Assembly (NCBI GenBank): GCA_015163825.1
Contig: JAAOIL010000151.1
Span: 1 to 8,151 of the forward strand
Direction of reading: 5' to 3'
Origin: Alphaproteobacteria bacterium
GTDB taxonomy: Bacteria; Pseudomonadota; Alphaproteobacteria; RS24
Length of the DNA stretch: 8,151 nt
Shown: in pieces, positions 1 through 7,161 of the stretch
How the letters are laid out: the number at the start of each line of letters is the position of its first letter
Position numbering within the stretch: the first letter of the stretch is position 1
Program-made: the position numbers and the translations under genes
The notes under the pieces: generated by a model
Told to the model about the DNA's origin: nothing
The model's input: the letters and a program-made list of their open reading frames with translations, nothing else
Database searches by the model: none

Positions 1-51
1 GAAACATTAAGTGCCTCTGTCGCCGCAACAACACAAGAAGGGAGAGCATAA
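1..51 (+). CDS. murF: C-terminal end of probable MurF (partial)
   Basis: The first frame is open from the window edge to a TAA at 49-51 and encodes the last 16 residues of a protein (ETLSASVAATTQEGRA). The piece is too short and too variable to identify by sequence. The MurF call (UDP-MurNAc-tripeptide:D-Ala-D-Ala ligase) rests on position only: in proteobacterial dcw clusters murF usually lies directly upstream of mraY. The stop is 3 bases before the mraY start, and the mraY ribosome binding site lies inside this tail, as expected for a coupled operon. Frame 3 is also open through this short piece, so the assignment is tentative. Confidence 0.5.
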   Translation, partial: ETLSASVAATTQEGRA

Positions 52-54
52 ATA

Positions 55-1146
55 ATGCTGACACTTCTCATTACTTATTTTGATTTAAATATACCGGGTG
101 CAAATCTGTTTTCGTATATCACTTTTCGTGCTGGTGGCGCGGTGGTTACGGCATTGCTTTTAAGTTTTATATTTGCGCCGCGTCTCATTAGAATCTTGCG
201 TGGCTATCAAATAACAGGGCAACCGATAAGAGAAGACGGACCCCCCTCACATCTAACCACCAAAGTTGGCACACCAACAATGGGGGGGTTATTGATATTA
301 TTGGCGGTGGCGATATCGGCTCTGCTTTGGGGTGATTTAGCAAACCCCTATCTATGGGTGGTGTTGGCGGCGACATTGGCTTTCGGGCTTATTGGCTTCA
401 CCGATGATTATCTTAAATTACGCAGTGCCAGCGTCTATGGTGTGTCGGGTAAAATCAAACTGCTCTGCGAAGGATTGGTGGCGGCAGTCATCGTCTATGT
501 TATTACAACTTTGCTTCCCGCCCCTTTGGCATTTAGTTATGCTGTGCCATTCGCAAAAGATATTCTTGTGCCGTTGGGATCTGTCTTATTTATTATGGCG
601 GGTGTATTCGTGATTGTCGGCACATCAAATGCCGTTAATCTAACCGATGGATTAGACGGCTTGGCAATCGTTCCCGTGATGATTGCCATTGGCAGTTTCG
701 GCTTCATTGCTTATGTCGTTGGCAATGTTATTTTCGCCGATTATTTGCAGCTCCATTATGTGTCGGGCACGGGGGAGTTGGCTATTTTCTGTGGCGCTAT
801 CATCGGGGCAGGGCTTGGGTTTCTCTGGTATAACGCCCCGCCCGCCGCCGTCTTTATGGGTGATACAGGTTCGCTGGCTTTGGGCGGCGCTTTGGGTACA
901 ATCGCTATCGCCACCAAACACGAAATCGTCCTCGCCATTATCGGGGGGTTGTTCGTGCTAGAGGCGGTGTCGGTGATAGTGCAAGTGGTATCGTTTAAGA
1001 TAACAGGTAAGCGGGTGTTTGCGATGGCACCGCTTCATCATCATTTTGAGCAACGTGGATGGGCAGAATCAACTATTGTCATCCGCTTTTGGATAATCTC
1101 TGTTGTGCTGGCTCTTATCGGGCTCGCCACTTTGAAATTGCGGTGA
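55..1146 (+). CDS. mraY: Phospho-N-acetylmuramoyl-pentapeptide-transferase MraY
   Basis: MraY is an integral inner-membrane enzyme that moves phospho-MurNAc-pentapeptide from UDP onto undecaprenyl phosphate, giving lipid I. The 363 residues match the usual family length of about 360. The protein is strongly hydrophobic, with roughly ten membrane segments. Visible family motifs in order are TPTMGG (73-78), the aspartate pair in DDYLK (117-121), NLTDGLDG (195-202), FMGDTGS (267-273) and the histidine cluster HHHFE (328-332), which together form the Mg2+/UDP site. The start at 55 gives the usual N-terminus (a short hydrophobic lead, then FSYITFRAG, compare F.YLTFRA in relatives), and AAGGGAGAG at 38-46 is a good ribosome binding site. 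murD follows after 9 bases. Nothing in the protein looks degraded. Confidence 0.98.
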   Translation: MLTLLITYFDLNIPGANLFSYITFRAGGAVVTALLLSFIFAPRLIRILRGYQITGQPIREDGPPSHLTTKVGTPTMGGLLILLAVAISALLWGDLANPYLWVVLAATLAFGLIGFTDDYLKLRSASVYGVSGKIKLLCEGLVAAVIVYVITTLLPAPLAFSYAVPFAKDILVPLGSVLFIMAGVFVIVGTSNAVNLTDGLDGLAIVPVMIAIGSFGFIAYVVGNVIFADYLQLHYVSGTGELAIFCGAIIGAGLGFLWYNAPPAAVFMGDTGSLALGGALGTIAIATKHEIVLAIIGGLFVLEAVSVIVQVVSFKITGKRVFAMAPLHHHFEQRGWAESTIVIRFWIISVVLALIGLATLKLR

Positions 1147-1155
1147 GGTAGAGCA

Positions 1156-2544
1156 ATGATAGAACTCCCAAAACTAGAAGGTGAAACAGCGATATTCGGG
1201 CTAGGTCGTTCGGGCATAGCGGCGGCGCAAGCGTTGTTGGCATCGGGTAATGATGTTGTCGCTTGGGACGACACACCCTTGCGCGACCATAATGATATTC
1301 CCTCGCGGGATTTAACAAAAGATTTCGGCACCCCTGCAAGATTATTACTTGCGCCGGGTGTACCGCCTTCGCACCCCATCGCCCAAGCAGCACACAAGGC
1401 GGGGGTGAAGATTATCGGTGATATGGATTTATTCCAACTAGCGCGAAACCAAATGGATAATGTTTGCGTCATCGGTATCACTGGCACGAATGGTAAATCA
1501 ACAACGACAGCCCTTGTGCATCATATCTTAAGCGAGAATGGGTGGGCGGTGCAAATGGGTGGCAATATCGGCACAGCCGTTTTGTCTTTAGATATGCCTT
1601 CTGATAAAAAAACAGCCTATGTATTGGAACTCTCTTCTTACCAGTTAGAACTAGCACAAGATTTTTATGCTGATATTGGCGTGTGGTTAAACCTCACGCC
1701 CGATCACCTCGCCCGCCATAACACAATGGAAAATTATGCGGCGGCTAAGGCGAAATTATTTGCGTCCCCTGAAAAAATGCAAGCGGTGATTATCGGGTGC
1801 GATGATGACTATGGCACAGCCATCGCTGACACATTAAACACGCACCCTCAACTGATACGTTTTTTCACCAGCACCGCAGACATAGAGGGTGCATCATACG
1901 AACTCGGCTTTGATGGCACACATCTTTTACATAACAACAAAGCCGTTATGGATATGACACAAACTTATGCTTTGCGTGGTGTGCATAATGCCCAGAATGC
2001 GGCGGCTGCTTATGGTGTAGGGCTGGTGCTAGGGTTATCGCCTGACTCTATGGCAGTCGCTCTCACAGATTTTGCGGGTCTGGCACATCGTATGCAGCCT
2101 GTGGCGCAATATAAGGGGATTGATTTCGTCAATGATAGCAAGGCGACCAATAGTGAGGCGACGCGTTGTGCGCTTGCTGCTTTGCACAATATATATTGGA
2201 TTGCGGGTGGTCGTGCCAAAGACAAAACCCCAGAGGCATCTTTGGCGGGGCTTGATACATATTACGGCAACATCACCCATGCTTATTTAATAGGGGAAGC
2301 GGCGACAGGGTTTGCCACGACCCTCGCCCCCTATATGCCTTGCACCATTGCGGCTTCCCTCAATGAGGCAGTTGATAAAGCCGCGCAAGATGCACAAGAC
2401 GAAACGCAACCCCCAAAACAGGCGACGATATTATTATCCCCTGCTTGTGCTTCGTTTGATCAGTTCACAGATTTTGAAGCACGCGGCGATGCGTTCATAG
2501 CGGCAGTTCATGCGTGGATAGCGCAACAGGAAGTGGGGGCATAA
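1156..2544 (+). CDS. murD: UDP-N-acetylmuramoyl-L-alanine--D-glutamate ligase MurD
   Basis: MurD is a cytoplasmic ATP-dependent Mur ligase that adds D-glutamate to UDP-MurNAc-L-Ala, the second stem-peptide step. The 462 residues fit the family (E. coli about 438, alphaproteobacteria slightly longer). The N-terminal Rossmann-like domain opens with IFGLGRSG (13-20). The central ATPase domain has the P-loop GTNGKST (110-116), ELSSYQLE (158-165), NLTPDHLARH (179-188) and YAAAK with K198, which aligns by motif with the carbamylated Lys198 of E. coli MurD. The C-terminal domain has HRMQ (311-314), NDSKATN (326-332), GGRAKDK (351-357) and SPACASFDQF (428-437). A GAGGT element at 1145-1149 precedes the ATG by 6 bases. 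The stop TAA shares its last base with the ftsW ATG. Confidence 0.97.
   Translation: MIELPKLEGETAIFGLGRSGIAAAQALLASGNDVVAWDDTPLRDHNDIPSRDLTKDFGTPARLLLAPGVPPSHPIAQAAHKAGVKIIGDMDLFQLARNQMDNVCVIGITGTNGKSTTTALVHHILSENGWAVQMGGNIGTAVLSLDMPSDKKTAYVLELSSYQLELAQDFYADIGVWLNLTPDHLARHNTMENYAAAKAKLFASPEKMQAVIIGCDDDYGTAIADTLNTHPQLIRFFTSTADIEGASYELGFDGTHLLHNNKAVMDMTQTYALRGVHNAQNAAAAYGVGLVLGLSPDSMAVALTDFAGLAHRMQPVAQYKGIDFVNDSKATNSEATRCALAALHNIYWIAGGRAKDKTPEASLAGLDTYYGNITHAYLIGEAATGFATTLAPYMPCTIAASLNEAVDKAAQDAQDETQPPKQATILLSPACASFDQFTDFEARGDAFIAAVHAWIAQQEVGA
2528..2533 (+). promoter_or_regulatory. Ribosome binding site of ftsW, inside murD
   Basis: AGGAAG lies 10 bases before the ATG at 2544, and the G-run 2535-2539 lies between them. 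No comparable purine tract precedes the alternative upstream GTG at 2514. This favours the ATG that forms TAATG with the murD stop. Confidence 0.6.
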
Positions 2545-3719
2545 TGGCAAGATTATTCTCGCGCACGGATAAGCGGTTTTGGTCGCAATGGTGGTATACC
2601 GTAGACCGCCAGATGATAACACTTGTGGCATTGTTATTTGCTTGTGGCGCCATTATGGCGTTTGCGGCGTCTCCCTCTGTTGCGGAAAGCATTGGCAGGG
2701 GCGGATATTATTTACTCTATAAACAGATAGCATTTTTATCTTTGGCATTTGTGGCTTTCATTGGTGTTTCTATGTTGCCGCCTCGTGCCATAAAACTTTT
2801 AGCGGTGCTTATGTTTGTAGGCGCGGTGGTTGGTTTGGCGCTAACATTATTCGCAGGCACCAGCATAAAAGGCGCGACGCGTTGGATAATCATTGCGGGT
2901 GTATCGGTGCAACCAGTGGAGTTCATCAAACCTGCTTTTGCCGTTGTTATGGCATCTTTGCTGGCGGGGCATTGTCACACGATTAACAAGCACACACTCG
3001 CTGCCACTGGTTTATTGGCATTGGTGGTGTTGCTCTTATTTGCGCAACCCGATATCGGGCAGAGTGCCTTATTGATATTCCTTTGGGGCGGGATATTCTT
3101 CCTCGCGGGTGGTTCTATGCGCATTATATCTACGCTTGTTATTGCGGGTATGGGGCTGGCTATGTATGCGTATTATAACATCGCGCATTTTCACAATCGC
3201 ATAAATTTATTCTTTGATCCCTCCAGTGGCAATAGTTATCAAATTGATAAAGCGATGGATGCCATTCGCGGTTCTGGCTTCACAGGCACAGGGCTTGGCG
3301 AGGGACAAGTGAAATCGTTTTTACCCGATGCCCATTCCGATTATGTTTTCGCGGTGGTGGCAGAGGAAGTTGGGCTTATCGGTGGTGTTTTCGTTATGGG
3401 ACTTTTCTTATGGCTTATCTATCTTGCCTTTTCTCGTATTCGTTATGAAACCGAACATTGGGTGCAGTTAAGTGCTGGCGCTCTTATTTCTTTATTTGGA
3501 TTGCAAGTGTTTTTAAACCTTGCGGTCAATTTGAATATCTTACCCCCTAAAGGTATGACACTTCCCTTTATCTCTTACGGCGGCTCCTCCCTTTTAGCCT
3601 CCGGCGTCGGTATGGGAATGTTGGTTGGTCTCACACGCAAACGCATTGCGTCTGCTGCAAGATCGCCAGCTTCCCATACCGCCTTTGCGCCGAACAAAAT
3701 ATCTGGAGGCATATTATGA
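2544..3719 (+). CDS. ftsW: Septal peptidoglycan glycosyltransferase FtsW (SEDS family)
   Basis: FtsW is the polytopic SEDS protein of the divisome that polymerises lipid II into septal glycan together with its cognate class B PBP (FtsI). From the chosen ATG it has 391 residues. An N-terminal cytoplasmic segment with WWYTVDR (16-22), typical of alphaproteobacterial FtsW, is followed by about ten membrane segments. Conserved SEDS signatures are KGATRWI (109-115), QPVEFIK (123-129), QPDIG (168-172), PDAHSDYVFAVVAEE (261-275) and GMTLPFISYGGSS (337-349). D266 in the SDYVF motif corresponds by motif to the Asp considered essential in SEDS glycosyltransferases (inference). The frame extends upstream to a GTG at 2514, adding ten residues and overlapping murD by 31 bases. 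I prefer 2544 because of the TAATG junction and ribosome binding site. RodA is the main alternative, but the cluster context argues for FtsW. Confidence 0.96.
   Translation: MARLFSRTDKRFWSQWWYTVDRQMITLVALLFACGAIMAFAASPSVAESIGRGGYYLLYKQIAFLSLAFVAFIGVSMLPPRAIKLLAVLMFVGAVVGLALTLFAGTSIKGATRWIIIAGVSVQPVEFIKPAFAVVMASLLAGHCHTINKHTLAATGLLALVVLLLFAQPDIGQSALLIFLWGGIFFLAGGSMRIISTLVIAGMGLAMYAYYNIAHFHNRINLFFDPSSGNSYQIDKAMDAIRGSGFTGTGLGEGQVKSFLPDAHSDYVFAVVAEEVGLIGGVFVMGLFLWLIYLAFSRIRYETEHWVQLSAGALISLFGLQVFLNLAVNLNILPPKGMTLPFISYGGSSLLASGVGMGMLVGLTRKRIASAARSPASHTAFAPNKISGGIL
3705..3709 (+). promoter_or_regulatory. Ribosome binding site of the murG::murC fusion
   Basis: GGAGG sits 6 bases before the ATG at 3716, within the last codons of ftsW. 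With the ATGA overlap at 3716-3719 it fixes the start of the fused gene and suggests translational coupling to ftsW. No equally good site exists at the MurC part of the fusion. Confidence 0.75.
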
Positions 3720-4795
3720 GAACCGCACCAATCATCTTACTCGCGGCGGGTGGCACGGCAGGGCACATGTATCCTGCGTCTGCTCTGGCGAGGCAGTTGA
3801 AAACTGAAGGCTATACCCCACATCTGGCGACAGATAAACGTGGTCTGCAATACATACAAAAACTAGAATCTATGGTGGTGCATAAACTCCCTGCCGCTAC
3901 GATATTCGGTAAGGGCATAATGGCAGTGCCACTAAAACTCATTACATTGGGGGCATCTTTTGTGGCATCAATTTATTTACTGGTGCGATTGCGCCCGCAA
4001 GCGGTGGTGGGGTTTGGGGGTTATCCTTCTTTTGCGCCCGCTATGGTGGGTTTGTTGTTGGGTAAGCGTGTTCTCATACACGAACAAAATGCGGTATTGG
4101 GTCGTGCCAATCGGGTGCTGGCGATGTTGGGGGCGAAACTTGCTACAAGTTTCCGCCAGACAAAACATATTCCCCCGCAAACGCGCAGACGTTTTACGGG
4201 TAATCCTATTCGCCAAGATATAGAGATGGCAGCCCTTGCACCCTATCCCGATCCCTCAACGACACCTTTTCAGATATTAATCTTTGGGGGTAGTCAGGGG
4301 GCGCAAGTTTTATCGCAGATTATACCGCAAGCCTTATGTGCTTTGCCGCAAGATTTACGCATACGTATTCGCATTGTGCATCAGGTCGCAGAGCAAGATA
4401 TGCAAGAGACACAAAACGAATATAAAGCGGGTAGTATTGACGCAAACATTAAAACATATTTTGACGATATGCCTATGCAGATGCGCGCGGCACATTTGGT
4501 TATTTGTCGGGGGGGGGCATCGACAATCGCAGAACTTACAGCACTTGGGGTGCCAGCGATTATTGTGCCCTTGCAGAATTCCCTAGACCAAGATCAATCT
4601 TATAATGCACAAGCCCTCGCCAGAAGCGGGGCGCAGATAATACCGCAAAATGAGTTATCGCCAGATTCTATCGCCACTTCCATAGAAGGTTTTATGCGTA
4701 ATCCCGAAAGGTTGCACGATGCGGCGGCGGGGGCGAAATCTTTGGGCGTGACTGATGGGGCGTCTCGCTTGGGTGATTACTTACATCAATTGGTG
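3716..4795 (+). other. MurG domain of the fusion (residues 1-360)
   Basis: This is a GT-B fold glycosyltransferase domain. The N-terminal glycine loop reads GGTAGHMYPA (12-21). FGGYPSFAP (100-108), IHEQNAVLGRANR (121-133) and TGNPIR (161-166) follow. The C-terminal UDP-GlcNAc half begins with IFGGSQGAQ (189-197) and carries CRGGASTIAEL (264-274) and VPLQNSLDQDQSYNA (284-298), which corresponds to the acceptor/donor loop with conserved DQ and NA. The end, SRLGDYLHQLV (350-360), resembles the usual last helix of free-standing MurG, so the domain appears complete. A hydrophobic stretch around 67-92 fits the membrane-association patch described for MurG. The codons for C264-A268 contain a run of nine G. 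Confidence 0.92.
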
Positions 4796-6244
4796 CAACA
4801 CAAAACGGAACGCCCTCTTTACCATGATGCTGTGCAAAGTTTTTGTGGCGATGGTGCTGTGCATATTATCGGCATAGGCGGCATAGGTATGAGTGGCATT
4901 GCAGAAATCCTCGTCAATGCGGGGTGTGTGGTGCAGGGTAGTGATATTGCCAGCAATGCCAATACGGCGCGATTAGAAAAACTGGGCGTTACGATTTTCA
5001 TCGGGCATAGCGGCGCGCACATTGTGAAAAATAAAGTCTCTATGGTTACGCATTCGCCAGCGATACAGGCGGATAATCCAGAGTTAGTGGCGGCGCAAGA
5101 TGCACAGATTAACATTGCAAATCGTGCCGCTATATTGGCGGCGATAATGCAACACTCGCCGACAATAACCATCGCTGGCACACATGGCAAGACGACCACC
5201 AGTGCGTTGGTGGCGGCGATACTCACGCGCGCGAAGTTTGACCCGACTATAATTAGTGGCGGCATAATGGGCGCGTATAATAGCAATGTGCAGTGTGGCA
5301 ATGGTGATTGGCTGGTGGTGGAGGCAGATGAAAGCGATGGCACATTCGTGCATTTGCCTAGCACGATAGGGGTCGTCACTAATATAGAGCCCGAACATTT
5401 GGAACATTATGGTGATATGGAAACATTGCTTGCGGCGTTTTCTGATTATCTAAATGCCATACCTTTTTTCGGAGGCGGTGTTGTGTGTGCCGATGATGAT
5501 AATATTCGTAACCTTATAAAAGACATAAACCATTGCCCTCTCATTTCTTATGGGGCGCACGAGACGGCAAATATCCGTGCCATTAACCACACAATAATTG
5601 GGGCGCATCAGCGTTTTGATATTGAGGTGCGTCTCAAAGATAGACAAACACAAATCAAAGATATTATTTTGCCTATGGCGGGGCAACATAATTTGCAAAA
5701 CACATTGGCGGCAGTGGCTGTTGCTTTCGCATTGGATGTCACGGAAAAAGATATTCGCCATGCGTTGCGAAATTTCAAAGGCGTTGATAGACGCTTCACA
5801 CATATTGGGCGTGTGCAAGGCATAGATATTTATAATGATTATGCCCACCACCCAACAGAGATAGCGGCAACATTAGCGGCGGCAAAAACGATTACCCAAA
5901 ATCGGCAGGGCAGAGTGATTGCGGTGGTGCAACCGCATCGCTATAGCCGTTTGCATCGTTTATTTGCGCAGTTTGCGGCAAGTTTTACAGATGCCGATGA
6001 GGTGATTATTTTACCCGTCTATGCGGCAGGCGAAACCCCGATAGAAGGGGCAGATAGCACGGCACTTGCTTCCGCTACCAATAACAATGCTTCGCTAAAT
6101 GCACAGGCGACAACGGCAGAAGATTTAGCCGCCCTTTTACAAGGCATAGCCCAAAGTGGGGATATTATTGTGTGTATGGGGGCGGGTGATATTGCCCAAA
6201 TAGCCCACACTCTACCGCAACATTTGGAAGGGGGTCTGCGATGA
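3716..6244 (+). CDS. murG-murC: Bifunctional MurG-MurC fusion: lipid II synthase / UDP-MurNAc--L-alanine ligase
   Basis: One frame of 842 codons without a stop encodes a full MurG (about residues 1-360), a linker of about 20 residues, and a full MurC (about 380-842). The lengths match the free-standing families (about 360 and 465), and the fusion is in the order in which the separate genes normally stand in alphaproteobacterial clusters. MurG transfers GlcNAc to lipid I at the inner face of the membrane. MurC adds L-Ala to UDP-MurNAc in the cytoplasm. All main motifs of both enzymes are present, so both activities are plausible. Between residue 326 and the MurC glycine loop at 391 there is no in-frame ATG. 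The in-frame GTG codons at 4832 and 4859 lack a convincing ribosome binding site, so separate translation of MurC looks unlikely. The gene overlaps ftsW and murB by ATGA on both sides. A sequencing error at the joint is possible in principle but would need to leave both frames in register. Confidence 0.93.
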   Translation: MRTAPIILLAAGGTAGHMYPASALARQLKTEGYTPHLATDKRGLQYIQKLESMVVHKLPAATIFGKGIMAVPLKLITLGASFVASIYLLVRLRPQAVVGFGGYPSFAPAMVGLLLGKRVLIHEQNAVLGRANRVLAMLGAKLATSFRQTKHIPPQTRRRFTGNPIRQDIEMAALAPYPDPSTTPFQILIFGGSQGAQVLSQIIPQALCALPQDLRIRIRIVHQVAEQDMQETQNEYKAGSIDANIKTYFDDMPMQMRAAHLVICRGGASTIAELTALGVPAIIVPLQNSLDQDQSYNAQALARSGAQIIPQNELSPDSIATSIEGFMRNPERLHDAAAGAKSLGVTDGASRLGDYLHQLVQHKTERPLYHDAVQSFCGDGAVHIIGIGGIGMSGIAEILVNAGCVVQGSDIASNANTARLEKLGVTIFIGHSGAHIVKNKVSMVTHSPAIQADNPELVAAQDAQINIANRAAILAAIMQHSPTITIAGTHGKTTTSALVAAILTRAKFDPTIISGGIMGAYNSNVQCGNGDWLVVEADESDGTFVHLPSTIGVVTNIEPEHLEHYGDMETLLAAFSDYLNAIPFFGGGVVCADDDNIRNLIKDINHCPLISYGAHETANIRAINHTIIGAHQRFDIEVRLKDRQTQIKDIILPMAGQHNLQNTLAAVAVAFALDVTEKDIRHALRNFKGVDRRFTHIGRVQGIDIYNDYAHHPTEIAATLAAAKTITQNRQGRVIAVVQPHRYSRLHRLFAQFAASFTDADEVIILPVYAAGETPIEGADSTALASATNNNASLNAQATTAEDLAALLQGIAQSGDIIVCMGAGDIAQIAHTLPQHLEGGLR
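4509..4517 (+). repeat. Nine-G homopolymer inside the MurG region
   Basis: Nine consecutive G lie within the codons for R265-G266-G267-A268 of the CRGGAS motif (cgg ggg ggg gca). The reading frame is intact at this length. It is the longest homopolymer I found in the window. Confidence 0.9.
4796..4852 (+). other. Interdomain linker of MurG-MurC (residues 361-379)
   Basis: Residues 361-379 (QHKTERPLYHDAVQSFCGD) match neither family in any way I recognise. They replace the stop of murG and the first dozen or so residues of a normal MurC. The stretch is short and polar. It contains an out-of-frame ATGATG at 4824-4829 that includes an ATGA of the type seen at other junctions of this operon. Confidence 0.6.
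4853..6241 (+). other. MurC domain of the fusion (residues 380-842)
   Basis: The Mur ligase motifs are complete and in order. The N-terminal UDP-binding loop is GIGGIGMSGIAE (386-397), followed by QGSD (407-410). The ATPase P-loop is AGTHGKTTT (487-495), then EADESDGTF (536-544) and TNIEPEHLEHYG (555-566). PMAGQHNLQN (653-662) precedes the C-terminal domain with FKGVDRRF (687-694), YNDYAHHPTEI (706-716), QPHRYSR (739-745) and GAGDI (822-826). The HH-P-E and RYSR motifs are characteristic of MurC rather than MurD, MurE, MurF or Mpl. Compared with typical alphaproteobacterial MurC only the first few residues before the glycine loop differ. I see no missing catalytic element. Confidence 0.93.
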
Positions 6245-7161
6245 TTGCCACAGCACACCAGCCTTGCACTCTATTATCGCGTCTGCCGAATGTGCGTGGT
6301 CGTTATGATGAAAATGCTCTCCTCGCCGCTATGTGTTGGTTCAAAGTTGGGGGGGCGGCAGATATTATCTATGTCCCTGCCGACACCGAAGATCTTGCAG
6401 ATTTTCTTGCGAATGTGCCGTCTGATATTCCGCTCACGCTTTTTGGGGCGGGTTCAAATGTGTTGGTGCGTGATGGCGGGGTGCGTGGTGTGTGTATTAA
6501 ACTTATGGGTGGCTTTGCCCAATTGCACCAGCAGGAGGATTTGATTTATGCGGGTGCTGCTGTGCCCGATGTCAAGATTGCGCGCGCCGCTGCCGATTGG
6601 TCTCGCACGGGGCTAGAATTCTATCGTGGTATTCCCGGCACTTGTGGGGGGGCGATAGCGATGAATGCGGGGGCGTATGGCAGCGAGACTTGTGATGTTC
6701 TGGCTTATGTTGATGCGTTAGATAAACGAGGGCGCCATATTCGCCTCACACCCGATGATTTCAAATTTGCCTATCGCTATAATGGCTATAGTGATTTTGC
6801 TCTTTATATTGGGGCGGCTTTTCACACGACAGCAGGTGATGCGACACAGATAAAAGAAACAATGGATGCCATCGCCACAGAGAGAGGCGACAGCCAACCG
6901 ATAAAATCACGCACAGGCGGTAGCACTTTCAAGAATCCGCGCAATCAAAAAGCGTGGCAGTTAATAGACGATGCAGGGTGTCGTGGTTTGCGCAATGGCG
7001 GGGCGCAAATATCGGAGCAACATTGCAATTTCCTCATCAATCATGGCGAGGCATCGGCGCTAGATTTAGAAACACTAGGTGAAACCACCCAAGCAAGAGT
7101 GCAGACCCAAAGCGGCATCACATTAGAGTGGGAAATCAAACGAATAGGTGAGGCGATATGA
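6241..7161 (+). CDS. murB: UDP-N-acetylenolpyruvoylglucosamine reductase MurB
   Basis: MurB is the FAD- and NADPH-dependent cytoplasmic reductase that turns UDP-GlcNAc-enolpyruvate into UDP-MurNAc, the substrate of MurC. The 306 residues fit the shorter type II enzymes common in alphaproteobacteria. FAD-binding motifs are WFKVGGAAD (33-41), FGAGSNVLVRDGG (68-80) and GLEFYRGIPGTCGGA (124-138) with MNAGAYG (141-147). The substrate domain has RTGGSTFKNP (224-233); S228 is the expected catalytic serine by motif. GGAQISEQHCNFLIN (253-267) and the terminal LEWEIKRIG (295-303), which carries the conserved Glu, follow. The start overlaps the fusion stop as ATGA, with GGAAGGGGG at 6226-6234 upstream. 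Its position directly after the MurC domain puts the enzymes of consecutive pathway steps side by side. Confidence 0.97.
   Translation: MIATAHQPCTLLSRLPNVRGRYDENALLAAMCWFKVGGAADIIYVPADTEDLADFLANVPSDIPLTLFGAGSNVLVRDGGVRGVCIKLMGGFAQLHQQEDLIYAGAAVPDVKIARAAADWSRTGLEFYRGIPGTCGGAIAMNAGAYGSETCDVLAYVDALDKRGRHIRLTPDDFKFAYRYNGYSDFALYIGAAFHTTAGDATQIKETMDAIATERGDSQPIKSRTGGSTFKNPRNQKAWQLIDDAGCRGLRNGGAQISEQHCNFLINHGEASALDLETLGETTQARVQTQSGITLEWEIKRIGEAI
7147..7153 (+). promoter_or_regulatory. Ribosome binding site of ddlB, inside murB
   Basis: GGTGAGG lies 4 bases before the ATG at 7158, within the last codons of murB. The ATG overlaps the murB TGA as ATGA. Confidence 0.55.

Noticed and set aside
241..288. 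CCCCCC and GGGGGGG in mraY as an intrinsic regulatory hairpin
   Set aside because: The two runs encode conserved PP and GG residues and are 35 bases apart, with no T-run or flanking complementarity that I could see. Kept only as a note under the poly-G finding.
1147..1155. Promoter or terminator in the mraY-murD gap
   Set aside because: The gap has 9 bases and holds only part of the murD ribosome binding site. No hairpin with a T-run or promoter-like pair is present.
1041..1487. Antisense open frame of 148 codons across the mraY end and murD start
   Set aside because: It overlaps two certain genes on the other strand, has no recognisable motif, and no ribosome binding site decided in its favour. 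Treated as a shadow.
1606..1612. Seven-A run in murD as a programmed frameshift site
   Set aside because: It encodes an ordinary DKKT stretch in a variable loop. The frame continues normally, and no alternative product or downstream stem is evident.
3728..3781. GGTAGH instead of GGTGGH in MurG as a loss of function
   Set aside because: The Gly-to-Ala change at the fourth position occurs in many functional MurG proteins, and the remaining loop is intact.
4832..4861. Internal GTG codons (4832, 4859) as a separate MurC start
   Set aside because: Neither has a convincing purine-rich ribosome binding site at a proper distance, unlike every other start in the operon, and the frame is continuous from MurG. 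A minor internal product cannot be excluded.
4819..5379. Antisense open frame of 186 codons opposite the MurC part
   Set aside because: It lies fully opposite a strongly conserved coding region. Its product is a low-complexity mix of Ala, Pro, Ile, Met and Cys with no recognisable domain. It has the look of a frame opened by the codon bias of murC.
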